Source of the DNA: Astrothelium macrocarpum
Taxonomy: Eukaryota; Ascomycota; Dothideomycetes; Trypetheliales; Trypetheliaceae
Length of the DNA stretch: 64,000 nucleotides
NCBI GenBank assembly: GCA_021030915.1
Contig: JAGEMR010000109.1
Coordinates: 35,794 to 99,793 of the forward strand
Direction of reading: 5' to 3'
Numbering within the stretch: the first letter of the stretch is position 1; every line of letters starts with the position of its first letter. A program made the translations under genes and the position numbers. Positions 11,497 through 22,796 of the stretch are shown piece after piece. The notes beneath the pieces are model-generated. The model did no database searches, was not told the origin of the DNA, and saw nothing but the letters and a program-made list of their open reading frames with translations.

Positions 11497-12676
11497 GTAA
11501 TATGGCTTGTCAAGGAAGCGAAATGATTAAGTGGAGACAATTCCAGGAGAGGATCCCGGTCTTCCCACTTCAAGTGTCCGTATTAAGTACTTCTCGGACT
11601 TGTAAACGAGTTGAGGAGATCGTCACTCGCAGAGAACAAATTTGAGGGGATGGCCGAGGTATTGAGACGATATCTGGAGGATCAAGGAGGGGCGTTTTGG
11701 AGTACTTCACGCGTCATGAGGAGGGGAAATCCCAATTGACCCCAGTTGAGCTTAAGCGAGTGAGTTATTGTGACTGCTCAAGGATTTCTCCTCTAAATCG
11801 AAGGTCTCCGAACGCCAATCACCACAGCCATGATAACGTGAACTGCGGACAGAGTGGTGTTGTTGACATCGAGCCAATCATCTCTTCCTCTCTAGACTGT
11901 GTGGAAGGACTGTAACTAATAGAAACCCACTTGAACAGAGGATCAAACGAGAAATGAGAAACGAGAAACAACGACGTTCGGTGACCTACCTACGTACCAA
12001 AGCCAAAGGGATCCCTAGTCTGCTTGACAGGGGGTATCAGGTACAAGGCAGAAGCTGGAGACATAATGCGGGGTATAGCCAAATGAAATAGAAATGCTCC
12101 AGCTAGATACCGGGAGTCCCTGTTGGAAACCCTACCTCACGAGAGGGGCCACGGGAAAGATGCAGCGTTGATGGTTATCCACTGACGGAAAGTTCGGCAA
12201 GATCCGGTTCCCAAATAAGTACCATATACGGTTGAACGGCCTTTCTTTCCAATCGAGAGACCAATGAGATTTCGTTCGTCCGTTCAAGAGCACTGCCATG
12301 TCCATGTTGTGTTGTGCTCCTGTCCCCTTGAAAAGGATTCGACGGACATACGCTTAGAAGTGGAGGTGAAACCTTCAACGCGGGAATCAGGTTCATGTTA
12401 CATAATCACCAGCACAATTAGCGGGCATGCATTGTTCTTAACGTACTTCGATAAAAAATTGTTTCTCCATCAGATCCAGTGGAACCCGGAGATTGCAGAG
12501 ATCTCAATCCATTCTCTCTTCTTTCGTGCTTGTAGATAGGTGTTAATGTGAAATGGTATAATCAAACATTGTTTGACTGTGATCCTGATTGGCCTGAGCT
12601 CCGATAGCCTCCCTGCCTTAATGATCTTTACTTACCTTTTCATCCATCATCCTGAGTAACTCTCGGAATATTCGAA
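11497..12676. other. Intergenic, divergent promoters of the monooxygenase and EMC7
   Basis: A 1.18-kb gap between divergent starts. There is a purine-rich patch of GAGAAA-type repeats near 11948-11970. No coding sequence recognised. Confidence 0.5.
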
Positions 12677-13604
12677 ATGCATGTTTACAGCCTTTTCGTG
12701 GCTCTTCTTCTCCCGATTTTCGCTTCATCGGCCTCCCTCTCCATCTCAATCCCTCCTTCACCTCCGCTCTTACCCAATCCACACAGCCTCCCGCCCTCAA
12801 CACATGCCACTCTGCAAACCCGTGGGAGCTATCTTACCGCTCCTCTCTCGCGCTCCAATGCCTTCGTTTTTACGAACTTGACACACGGTTCCTATCTCTT
12901 GGATATCCACTGCCACGACTTTCTTTTCCCTCCGCTACGTGTTGATGTCAGCCGTGGAACATTCACTGAGCCAAAGGAAGATGGTGCAAGCACGGAGGTG
13001 CAAGGACTTGAACTACAAGCGTGGAGGACATACTGGGGGAATGAGTGGGACAACAAAGGACCAAAGATGGGTGGGGGAAAAGTACTAGAAGGAGAGGATG
13101 GTGATGTAGTTGTTGAAGTGAGACCGTTGGTGGTGAAAGATTATTATCAGCAGCGAGCTGGATGTAAGTGCGCTTTACGACGAAATCACTGGAATTGAAG
13201 GAGGAATCTCAAGGCACAAGAGGAAGTAGAGAATCTGGCTAATCGATTTTTAGTTTCACTGCTGAGCTTCTTGAAAAGCCCAATGATCCTCATGGCTTTG
13301 TTTTCACTAGGCCTGATTGTTGGTCTGCCATTATTGATGGATAATAGTAAGTGGCTCACTGGCTTTTCTCTACTGTTGATCTCGGTGGTGAGATTTGTCC
13401 GACAGAATGGATAGCTAATGATATACAGTGGATGAGGAAACCAAGAAGGAGTTTCAGGAGATTCAAAACAAGCGCGGCCCGGCATCTGATCCGGCCTCAG
13501 CGATTCAAAACTTCGACATAGCGGGCTTCTTGGCTGGGCGAGGCGGCGGCGGAAGTAGCGGAAATCAACAGTCTAACAGTGGTGACGTGAGAAGAAGGGG
13601 ATGA
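12677..13604 (+). CDS. EMC7: ER membrane protein complex subunit 7
   Basis: Exons 12677-13163, 13254-13346 and 13429-13604 give 251 aa. Both introns have GTAAGT donors. The start MHVYSLFVALLLPIFASSAS is a good signal peptide. A lumenal beta-sandwich domain follows, including RGSYLTAPL and NAFVFTNLTHGSYLLDI. The second exon encodes the single membrane helix MILMALFSLGLIVGLPLLMD, and the third the cytosolic tail DEETKKEFQEIQ plus a Gly-rich end. This is the EMC7/Sop4 layout. EMC inserts and stabilises membrane proteins in the ER. The first ORF alone would stop early and miss the transmembrane helix. Confidence 0.92.
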
Positions 13605-14140
13605 CAATCATTATTGCAAGAGTATGAATTAATTGCGGCAATATGACCCATCTAGACCAGAACTATACACCTCACACAACTATCTCTGGCCGTACTGAAT
13701 TTGCAAGAGGGCCCATTTGTTTTCTGGGGTGAATCTTGAATCGAATTGCCCGCCCAAAAAGCATGTCTCCTACTCATCGAATTTCCTTCTAGCCGAGCGG
13801 AATTTGGACTCGGAGCAAGAAGTGATATCGTATCCTCATACGGTACATGTGCTCCGAGGAGTGATACTGCAAGTTGGTAAACTCACGATGCATAAAGCAG
13901 GGTCTCGTTGGCTTTCTATTGGGATTTGCAAACAGCTTCGATCCACTCGGCGTCGAAAAGAATGGCTCAGCCTACGGAAATCAACATATGTACATGTGCG
14001 AATCTGTCCAAGATATTCCCAAGCTGGTTGCATTGGCATCGAGTCTGGTGTTGACGGTGGCATGCTGAACAATTCGTTTGACCGCACTTAGCTATGGTCT
14101 TGTTGCCGTACAGTTCAAGAATGTCGCCCGATAACAACTT
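13605..14140. other. Intergenic, between convergent genes
   Basis: A 536-base gap between the ends of EMC7 and the first Cys-rich membrane protein gene. No gene seen; both 3' regions are expected here. Confidence 0.5.
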
Positions 14141-15320
14141 TCATATGCCATGTCTGATCTGATCGGTGGGGAGCTCAGTAGGCTCCTCGGGTTTGAGGCC
14201 GAGTTCCAGAATGCATCGAGGTTGCTCCATTTCGAATCTCTGATCGTTCGGCATCTCAAACCGGCCGAAATTTACTATTTGCACCCATTTTTCGTCCGGT
14301 ACGTTATGCACTATGCCACTTCGATCTGATGTGACGCCTGCTGGATTCATCATTTCTGTCCTTTTTGGGCCCTTTCTACGTCGTTTGAAGGATACGAGGG
14401 CAATCATGCAGAGAAAGAGAGTACCGAGAACTGATCCAATGATTATGCCCGCCACAGCTCGATCTGAAACTTCCCTGCCGGAAGTTATGGGTGTGGATGA
14501 TGTGTTCGGGGGTTCCACCCCAGAAGGTGTTGATGCGGATGGTAAGCTTGGAGACTCCTTTCCGGAAGATAGTGATGTGGACGACGGACTCGGAGCTTCC
14601 GTTCCGGAAGACTTTGAGGCGAATAGCGAACTCGGGGGTTCCCTCCCGGAAGATACTGGTGCGGATGATGAGCTTGGAAGTTCCATTCCGGAAGATGTTG
14701 AGGCGAACGATAAGCTCGGTGCTTCCTTTCCAGACAACGTTGAAGAGAATGAATTTGGAGACCCTGCCGTGTTAGGAAGGATTACTATGCTTGAAGATTT
14801 TGGAGCGTCGGTGGACAGGGATGTGGTCGAGGGTACAGGCACCGTAGATGACATAGATGAAGCGTCCTGGGCGCCTTGGGCTCTATAATATTGGATAAGG
14901 TCTGTTGGATTTGGAGCGGACATGTTCCCATGCACTGGATCTTCACACTGGCTATAATCATCCTGGCAGCATGTCCAGGTCTCGGGACCGTGACTGGGGT
15001 CGTAGCTAACAGTTCTGGATCCAGGTTTTACTTGATAAATCAACGAGGGCTTATTCAACGAGACATACACGTCGTAAGGTAGTTCCAAACTTACAGCAGG
15101 CTTTCGAGCACGATGGGCCATAGTCTGGATCTGTGCAAGATGAAATGTAATATCCCTGCGGACCCTGGCAGAGAGAATGAGTCAAACAGGCATCTCCAGC
15201 ATTACAACATTGCACCACGGGGTAGCTGCTATTCGTGGGTCCACATGGAGACGTATCCGGGAAGACGTCGTATTCAAGAGTATTTGCGTCTTGCCGTACA
15301 GGAGTATAGCATGAAGTCAT
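14141..15320 (-). CDS. Cys-rich, Ser/Thr-rich single-pass membrane protein, paralogue A
   Basis: Exons 15320-15095 and 15030-14141 give 371 aa. The intron interrupts a codon after its first base, as in the two neighbouring paralogues. The N-terminal domain starts MTSCYTPVRQD and holds ordered cysteines (CGP, QCCNAGDAC, CQGP, SCTDPDYGPSCSKAC, TWTCC). A Ser/Pro-rich stalk follows, made largely of six 14-residue repeats, then the membrane helix AVAGIIIGSVLGTLFLCMIALV, a basic stop-transfer and a cytosolic tail. No classical signal peptide precedes the Cys domain, so it may insert N-out. The layout resembles fungal surface sensors and a large Pezizomycotina hypothetical family, but no function is known to me. 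Confidence 0.8.
14478..14729 (-). repeat. Six 42-bp tandem repeats encoding the Ser/Pro stalk of paralogue A
   Basis: Six back-to-back 42-bp units, each beginning CCGGAAG or CCAGAAG on the plus strand. Each encodes a diverged 14-residue unit of the form GxExPSxxxAxxSS. The units are imperfect but keep the length exactly, so the frame is preserved. Confidence 0.9.
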
Positions 15321-17287
15321 GATATGAGACAACGAGTATTGGGAAGCCTGGCCAATTGGACACAAAATTGAGTAACATGAGGTCAAATGAAGTGGAAATA
15401 GAGTACATCTGAGTTATACAGAAATAGGATAAGCCGGTTACCCCAAAAGCAGGAAAGTCGGCGATGCGACGGTTTGTAGCATTTATGATTGAGAGATCCT
15501 GATCATTCAACTACAGCAATGGCGATAAAGTTTTGGTTGAACCATTCTCATAACACGAACAGCTAAATTATTATGATCGTTTTTTCCAAGAATTTCGGTT
15601 CCGCTCTGCCACACAATGTCATGAATTACTCATGAGATCATCAGGCTGTGTAAGGTAGTTCCTGGGAAAAGAATATACATATGGCGTCGTCGAATGCAGC
15701 TAGTGTTTCAGCCTCTATCTTGTCATTCCATTTCGGACTAATGACGTTCAAGGAAGGCTTCTCCAAGCACTCGTGTGTGTCCAGAGACGGACAAATACGA
15801 GGCACATGGTTGCATTCAGATCCACAATCAAGTTCCAAACCGTGTCACGCTTCTATCTCAATGGTACGCGACAAGCATCGTGTGAACAGCCGGAAGCAGC
15901 AATATGATCCAACCTTCATGCCTTCCTGTACCCGAAATTGCATCGAACTGACGAACACTTGCAGAATCGAAAGTAGATACCAACCTTTGGAATGGCCTCA
16001 AGCAGCTCGAGTCAATAGGTATTCTTATCAAGTGATTAACATCCATCATCATCTCCTATCTGCAATAGCTATTGTAGCATATGTTTTGCAGTTCGCAAAT
16101 GCAATTAACGGAGTTGGATAGTAGCTCCAGGAGCCGCTTAGTTCATCAAATGACCTTGAAAGCTGCCTTCGTACTGATACAAGCAATCTCCGACACATGG
16201 TTAGTGTTGGTATCTGTCAAGACGGGATTCATGCTTTTGCTGGCCGGTTCACGAAACGGCACAGTAGCTAAGGCAGATCACCCACTCGTCTAAGCTGGCT
16301 AAGTCCGAAAGTAAAAACACTCTATCTGTTTCACGGTTCTCAAGACCAGTGTGTGTATTACCTGGAGTCTGGTTTACTTAGTTAGGCAGATACGTTGTGT
16401 GGGATTCTGCTAAGCGGGTCGCCAACTTGATCGCAAACTCTCTCCGCTTGGGTGCGCCCTCGGCCGAGCTGGATGTGGACCTTGTTTTGCTTTATCGTAG
16501 CCACTCCACGGCTCGAAATTTGCAATATGGTTCGACACTATTCGAGGACAGGAGCCGATGATAGAAGAGCTGGAGAAACTCCTACCGAGCGTTCGGATGA
16601 GGCTTAGAGAGATCAGGCCAACATCATTCGTTTTGACAATGGCCGTATCATGGATTGTGTGACTACCTCATAATCTTGCACTAATGAGGTAATCGCAGAG
16701 ACTCTTGTAGCCGTGTAAAATTGCAACTAATCGTGTTGCTCTTAGAATTCCATAAGTGTTGGTGAAATGATGATGAAGCGAAGACCGTCTGAAACAGGTC
16801 GGCGTGCCGGCGAGAAGCAGAGGCACGTTGCTGTCAGCGATAGACGACATCGACAATCATCTTTCATATAGTTTGATTGCCTAATTGTGGCAATTTGCCT
16901 GACGAGTTGGCTGGTTTACTTCGGTTCGCTGTTTTGGAAAAGAAGCCTCTCGGGTTTTATAATATATTTTATTCGATCGTGGATAACAATTTTTGAATAA
17001 CTTTTGTGTATCTTGCTGTTGGGATATAACTGAGCCAATCGTAAAAAGCTGGCGATATTTGGGTGCCCGTTGCAATGTGTGCGTAGAGTCTCCCAGGCCT
17101 TTAGAGACAAATCGCCGTTTTGGAGGCGTGACTAGTAAATGATGTTAGCCCACTTCATCCAAGAGCTTGTGGAGAAAATGGTAAGATCCCGCAACCACCG
17201 TTAGTCAGGATATTCGTTAGTGACATCAGCTTTTGTCTATCAATTTCCCACAGATGCTACCACCAGCCGACCAACGAGACGCGTTCT
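15321..17287. other. Long intergenic stretch between paralogues A and B
   Basis: Nearly 2 kb without a gene I can support. Short open frames here lack coding composition and family resemblance. It includes the promoter of paralogue A and the 3' region of paralogue B. It is AT-rich around 16680-17000. Confidence 0.5.
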
Positions 17288-18469
17288 TCATCGAGCCAAC
17301 CCTTCTGCTTCCTCCTTCACTAAATTAGTACCTTGATTCGGGAGAGGCGACGTCAATGGTCTACTTACACGCCTGTTCGTGGCTTCAAGCTCCTGCGCAA
17401 TCTGTGTATTGTCTAGTTCCGGTGCAATCTGTGTATTATCCAGTTCCGGCGCAATCTGTGTACTGTCCAATTCCCCCATAACTCGTGTAGTTTCCGGCAT
17501 TTCTGGCGGTAATGGCCTATCCTCGAGTTCATGTGGTCCTTGTGCGGTCGCTGTGCTCACTATGTTTGAAAGCGGATATTGAGCTACCTGTGGATGATGT
17601 TTCTGACGACGGAAGAACAGAACAATAGCAACGATGAATGCAATGGCAAGCAAACCGCCGACAATTGAGCCGACAACCATCCCGGCTTCTGCACCGGAGA
17701 GGTTATGAGAATGGATGTTGTTGGAAGCAACACTGCTGGAAGGAGTGCTGCTAGAAAAGTTTGGTGGCTGCGTTGTGATGTCCGAGCTAGAAAAGCTAGT
17801 TGGATGTATTGGGATGCTTGTTACCGTTGTGACTACAGTTGTGGAGTGCGCTATCACAGTTTCAAAGATTGAAGTGATGTCTGAGAAGGCGGAAGCCAGG
17901 ACCGATGAACCACTGATAGTGATGCCAGACGGTAGAGAAGGCCAAGATAAGGCTGAGCCATAATTCGAGGAATCAAGAGTGGATGTAGCTGGGTAAGAGG
18001 GAGGGGCTGAAGATGAAGAAGATTCAAAAGGAGCCGTTAGGGCCAATGAGGTGATGGAGACGAGATCCAATGGTGCAGGTGCAGAAAAACTATCCGATGG
18101 TGAATGACACCCGTCGCAGCATGTCCATAATTTCGATTGTGGATCATAGGTGGGGAACTGAGAGTCATTTGCTGATGCTATCACGAGTAGTAAATGAATA
18201 TCAGTTAAGCTTCAGCACTTCGAAAAAGGAGTCTTACTGCAGCGAGTGTAGCATCCAAGAAAACCCGGATCAGTACAGCCAGCGACATACCATGCTCCGT
18301 TAGCTCCCGGTGCTGTCGACTTGCAGAACTGATCAGAGTAGCAAGTATCACCAAAATAACAGCACGGTACACTTGGCAGAGTGTCATTCAGTGGTCCACA
18401 AGGCTCCATGCTTTCGTTCTCACCAGCATGGGCACCCCCATCAAAAGCATAACACGTCACGGACGACAT
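17288..18469 (-). CDS. Cys-rich, Ser/Thr-rich single-pass membrane protein, paralogue B
   Basis: Exons 18469-18238 and 18177-17288 give 373 aa; an upstream in-frame Met at 18508 would add 13 residues. The Cys domain starts MSSVTCYAFDGG and contains EPCGPLND, PCCYFGDTCYSDQFC, GCTDPGFLGCYTRC and LWTCCDGC. A long Ser/Thr stalk, the membrane helix GMVVGSIVGGLLAIAFIVAIV and a cytosolic tail with three 9-residue repeats (LDNTQIAPE type) follow. The tail motif QELEATNR recurs in paralogue C. A GTAAGT donor close to the stop codon (near 17365) could splice the extreme C-terminus differently. The intron position and phase match paralogues A and C, showing descent by duplication. Function unknown; a surface sensor or wall-linked protein is a guess. 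Confidence 0.8.
17398..17478 (-). repeat. Three 27-bp tandem repeats in the tail of paralogue B
   Basis: About three consecutive 27-bp units encode LDSTQIAPE, LDNTQIAPE and LDNTQIAQE. The DNA copies are nearly identical, suggesting recent expansion. Confidence 0.8.
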
Positions 18470-19033
18470 GTTGCTTTTCTCTTTTCGCGACCTTGACGAG
18501 GTTGCCAATTTTTCACGAAAAGAAAAAGTGCGGAAGCGATATGAGGGCCGAACGCGTGGGAAGGAGGTTTAGGGACCAAGTGAGTGACACAACTGCTGAC
18601 AAAGCCCAATAGTCACACGTCTCATTGAATTCTTGTGAATGTGCAAATAATGAGACATGATTATGACAAAGCCAAAGGGTGATATAGTGAATGACGCTAT
18701 TCACTCACAGATACGGGGCAGCACATTGTCAAGCACAGCGCTCTATTGGGGGCATCGTAGGAACGGATGATTTGATTTCAACTAATCTAGGATGGCGAGT
18801 TTGTCAATGAAATCTGTCTTTGACAGATCGTCTGCTTTGTAACATTCTTGAGGTTGGGTGACACAGAATCAGTATTATTCGACCTGCTGAGGAGATCAGC
18901 AATGAAAAATATCGCCCAGAGTAACTTTGGCAATTGGACGATACCAAGATTGGGTTCCCATCTAAAAGTCCCTACAACGAGCCTGGATTATGAACGACAC
19001 CAGCTGTGATTGAGCCTGCAAAGTCCTGAAGAT
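18470..19033. other. Intergenic between paralogues B and C
   Basis: A 564-base gap containing the promoter of paralogue B and the 3' end of paralogue C. No gene seen. Confidence 0.5.
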
Positions 19034-20047
19034 TTAGGGTGTGGAAACCTGTTCAGACACAGGCGAAACTAAGGCCAAGCTTGGGCTCCTATTCGTTGCC
19101 TCCAGCTCTTGAGGCTCCATGCCGGGGACTGAAGAAAGCCTCTGGCCAACAGAGGAAATGCATGCATGCTCAAGGGGGACGCCATCGAGCTCAGACACTG
19201 GACGAGCTGTATCAGGTATTTCCAACGGCGTTTGCTTCTGCTCGTAACCGTATTGCGGTGGAGGACTGAGGAAAGATCTATCGACATCATTCGCGTTGTT
19301 GCTATCGATTGCTGATGTAGGTCCTCTGGCTGTGCGTCGAGCGTTGCGACGCTTTGCAATAAGAAAATAACCAAGGATGATGCCAAAGACGAGAAAGCCA
19401 CCTATAGCCGCCCCAACCGCGCTTGCGGGTTTGATGGCTCGCGAATGACTGCTGACGATGTCTGTCTCCTTTGGCAAGCTTGACCTTTGCGTTGCAGAAG
19501 AAGTAGAATCAGTTGATGGGGTATTGGTCTGCGACGCTACAGTCGACGTTGAAGGCGGGATGGAAAACTTTTGCCAGAGAGGCTGTTCACTGGAAGGAGC
19601 ACCAATGGGCGGCTGAGTGAAGATAGGGACGAGATCCGATGGGCCAATTGCAGAAAATGTCTCGTTCGTTGGTGAACTACATGCTTGACCACAGCAGCTC
19701 CATAAGCCCGTCGAGTCGTTGTAAGTTACGTATGTGTCAATGTCATCAGCTGTCGACAGAAATAGAACCGCGTCAGTGAGAAAAGTCTAGGACATCCGAT
19801 CTGGATCCTTACTACAGCGATTATAGCAGTGCTCGTATGTCGGATCAGTGCAGCTTCCTACATACCAACCACTGGACCCTAGCTCAGACGATGTGAGTCC
19901 ACAGAATTGATCAGAATAGCAAATGTCACCAGAACTACAACACGAAACGCTTGGATGGGTGCTGTTCAGGGGCCCACAAGGCCACATGCCGGACGTGCTG
20001 TCCTCGTTGAAAATTGTAACGCGTTCATAACACCTGACTGGCTCCAT
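19034..20047 (-). CDS. Cys-rich, Ser/Thr-rich single-pass membrane protein, paralogue C
   Basis: Exons 20047-19813 and 19749-19034 give 316 aa, with the same intron phase as its two neighbours. The Cys domain starts MEPVRCYERV and includes WPCGPLNSTHPSVSCC, GDICYSDQFC, GSCTDPTYEHCYNRC and LWSCCGQAC. These blocks align closely with paralogue B. The stalk is shorter. The membrane helix is AVGAAIGGFLVFGIILGYFLIA, followed by RRNARR and a tail ending with the QELEATNR motif shared with paralogue B. Upstream in-frame sequence is hydrophobic in places, so a longer N-terminus is possible. Function unknown. Confidence 0.8.
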
Positions 20048-20531
20048 AATTGTTCGAAAGGAGATTGATCCACGAAATGCACGCCCAAAGTAAGAGAAGT
20101 AGGAAGAAGAAGAGAAGATCGAGATGCGTTCACTTGAAAGCCAAATCATCACGATGCTTTGTGTTCATGATTGTGCCACGGTCCCTGCAGGCATCCGATG
20201 CAATGAAGTTCCGCCATTGGCCGACGATACCCCATGGATAGAAGAGGCGACATGATTCAAAATTCAACCTCATGTAACGATTGGAGGAATTCTGTTTCAC
20301 AATTACGTGCCTTTATCGTGTCACATAGTAGCATTATTCGGTCTGGGATTCTGGCTTACCTCAATTGTAGTGCGAGGCCACCAAACGAATGCAAATATCC
20401 GTTCTCCGTGAAAAATTCTCTTCATACAGAGCTGCTGAAGTTTTGAGGAGCTAAAAAGAATGGATCATAGGGAATACAATGATTGATACTAGTAAGGTAT
20501 CGTCTATCGAGTCAGTTCAAACGCCTTTTAC
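20048..20531. other. Intergenic between paralogue C and YHM2
   Basis: A 484-base gap that holds the promoter of paralogue C and the 3' region of the mitochondrial carrier gene. No gene seen. Confidence 0.5.
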
Positions 20532-21752
20532 CTAATGCTTAGCCGTAACCTTGTCACCCGTAAGTTTCTCGACAGCATCCTTGGCACTAAAAGCGTGAGA
20601 GTTAGAATGCAAGTATTTGGTCGAAAACAAGACCGAAGGAAACTTACTAATCGCCCAATGCCACCATGCAAATCGTCTGCCAAACGCCCAAACAAATCCG
20701 TGGAGTCACACCACGATACAAACCCTGGATCCCATTCGACTGGTAGATGTACCTGAACGCCTTGCCCACCGTCATATTCTTCGGCCGGTTCGGGTCCTCC
20801 TTCTTACTCTGCATCTCGACCCTGACCACCTCAATCGGCTGATTCCACGCACTCAAGCCACCACCCACCGCACTCGCCATAATCTTCTCTCCGACACCCA
20901 ACTTTTCGTTCGCATCTTTCCCCGTTACGCTTCGGATTCCGGACTCAGCCACTCTCGACAAGCCAAACCTCGACCCCCAATTCGTCACCTGCCTCACCGC
21001 AACCGCATTCACACCCTTGTTGATCCCGGCAACACCTTCTCGGCGATAGATATCCATAAAGGTCGCCATCGTGCCCGGCACCTTCTCGCCCGCGGCAGCG
21101 GCCTTGTGCTTGGTGATTTCGACAGTCTTCATGCAGGTGCAGAAGCCCATGGTGGCATAGGCCTGGGCGAGACCACCGACCATACCGCCCGTGATGCCAC
21201 CGAGGAAAGGGGAGAAGCCGAAGGAACTGCGGGCATGGAACTCGGCTTCGGACGCGACGAAGAGGAGGACGGCGCCTTTGGTGGAGGCTTCAATCCAGGC
21301 CCAGGGGATGAGACCTTGGTAGACTGCAGAGACAGTAGATGTAAGGAGATGCAAGTGAAAAGTAGAATCAGAGTAGACAAAAAAGAGTCACGGGCTCGGA
21401 AAGATACGTACATCCGAAGACGCCGCCGCGACCCCATATCCGACCTATGGCACCGCCGAAACCATCGCTACGGTTGGCGGCCATGGTGGTTTTGACGACT
21501 TCGAGGGGTTGACCGAGGGTGGTGACTTCGAACATGTTGAGACCAGCACCCACTATGGATTGTACAGTCAGCTTCTTGAGCATAGATAAGACCTTCAGCT
21601 GAAGCTCTCCCACGACATCTCAACTTTGGTGATTCCGCATTGATGCATTAGCATAGACGAATTGACATACGTAGAAGATTGCTGAATTTGACGGGCTTCT
21701 TCTCCAGCTTCGGCGCCTGCACGCCGGCCACACTTGGAGCAGCGGTTGACAT
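20532..21752 (-). CDS. YHM2: Mitochondrial citrate/2-oxoglutarate carrier Yhm2
   Basis: Four exons (21752-21671, 21552-21412, 21323-20648, 20586-20532) total 954 nt, 317 aa. Splicing yields FSNLLLGAGLNMFEVTTLGQ, GFYQGLIPWAWIEASTK and a short conserved end GDYAKDAVEKLTG. The distinctive block MGFCTCMKTVEITKHK separates Yhm2 from other mitochondrial carrier proteins. Carrier-type repeats are visible, with PLEVVKT and PIEVVRV signatures. In yeast Yhm2 exchanges citrate for 2-oxoglutarate across the inner mitochondrial membrane and also associates with mtDNA. It lies directly downstream of, and co-oriented with, citrate synthase, the enzyme that makes its substrate. Confidence 0.95.
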
Positions 21753-22796
21753 GGCTTTGTTGAGCGACTCAAAAGGGGCCTGACCAAGGCAATCGGGGGC
21801 TTCTTCGCCTGATGGTGATAGAGATACAAAGATTGGAGATGGGAGGTCCCAGGTTTTAGGCTGGAATGAAGGAGCGGAGTGGAGAGATAACGGGTACGGA
21901 GAAGAAAGGGATAGCAATTCCGCGCAGCCGGGAGAAAAAGATGTTGACCTGTTGCTTATTTCGTGACATGCGTCGAGCGTGGATGAGTATGACAAAAAAG
22001 GGTTTAGTGCAGCCGCGGCCCGGGATGATTGGCACGTGCAGACGGTTCAGTGTCGATCTCGTATCATCCTTTTCTAGAGATAAGGTACCGGTAGGGAACT
22101 GCAGCAAAGTGCTTAAGTTTGAATGCTAGTATATCTGCTAGACGTTCTTCGAACAGTATGTATACCTACCTAGCAATTAATGCGTTTTTCGAAATGATAC
22201 CTGAACGATCAGTGTCCGTCCATATCAGACCACAGTTTCCGTTGACGGCAAAGAGGTCATCAAATTTTTGAAATATTTGTTGAGATGTTGGCTCACCTCC
22301 GACACCGCTATTTGTTCGGCTCCCCAAGGCGCCTCATCCTTCATCCGCCCCCACTGTCTTCAAGGTTTGAGTGATGCAGAGCTTCCCTTCTCCTGTTCGG
22401 TTCCCGAATGAGAATCTTGCCGGACAGATTTCAGCCCTACGCTATTGAGGTTCCGGTATGGCTTTACGGGGGGAACTGTAGTCGGAAATTCCCCTCATGT
22501 CCGCTGGAATACCTTTTTTAGGGTCCAATCTAGATGACACGCTCGCTTGTAGGGTTCTTTATGTCAGACCGTGTTACGCACTCAACAATTTGCACAATCT
22601 CTGTTATAATGTTAAAGTTCAACAGAGTTTTTGCGGTTAGAAATTCTACAGATTTCTCTTCGAATTACAGAAAAAAAGGCAAGGCAATAAGGTATACAGT
22701 CTAGTCGTCTTTCCCGGCGCAAACCCCAGCATTGATGTACAAGGAAACGCGAGCTTTCCAGACCGGTAATTAAATGAAACCACTCCCACTACACTC
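21753..22796. other. Intergenic between YHM2 and citrate synthase
   Basis: About 1.04 kb containing the YHM2 promoter and the 3' end of citrate synthase. No gene seen; open frames here have no coding character. Confidence 0.5.

Noticed and set aside
14313..14888. Asp/Glu-rich repetitive open frame on the plus strand
   Set aside because: It is the antisense reading of the 42-bp repeats of paralogue A.
20617..21495. Open frame of about 290 codons on the plus strand
   Set aside because: Antisense to the YHM2 exons; the His/Arg-rich product has no domain.
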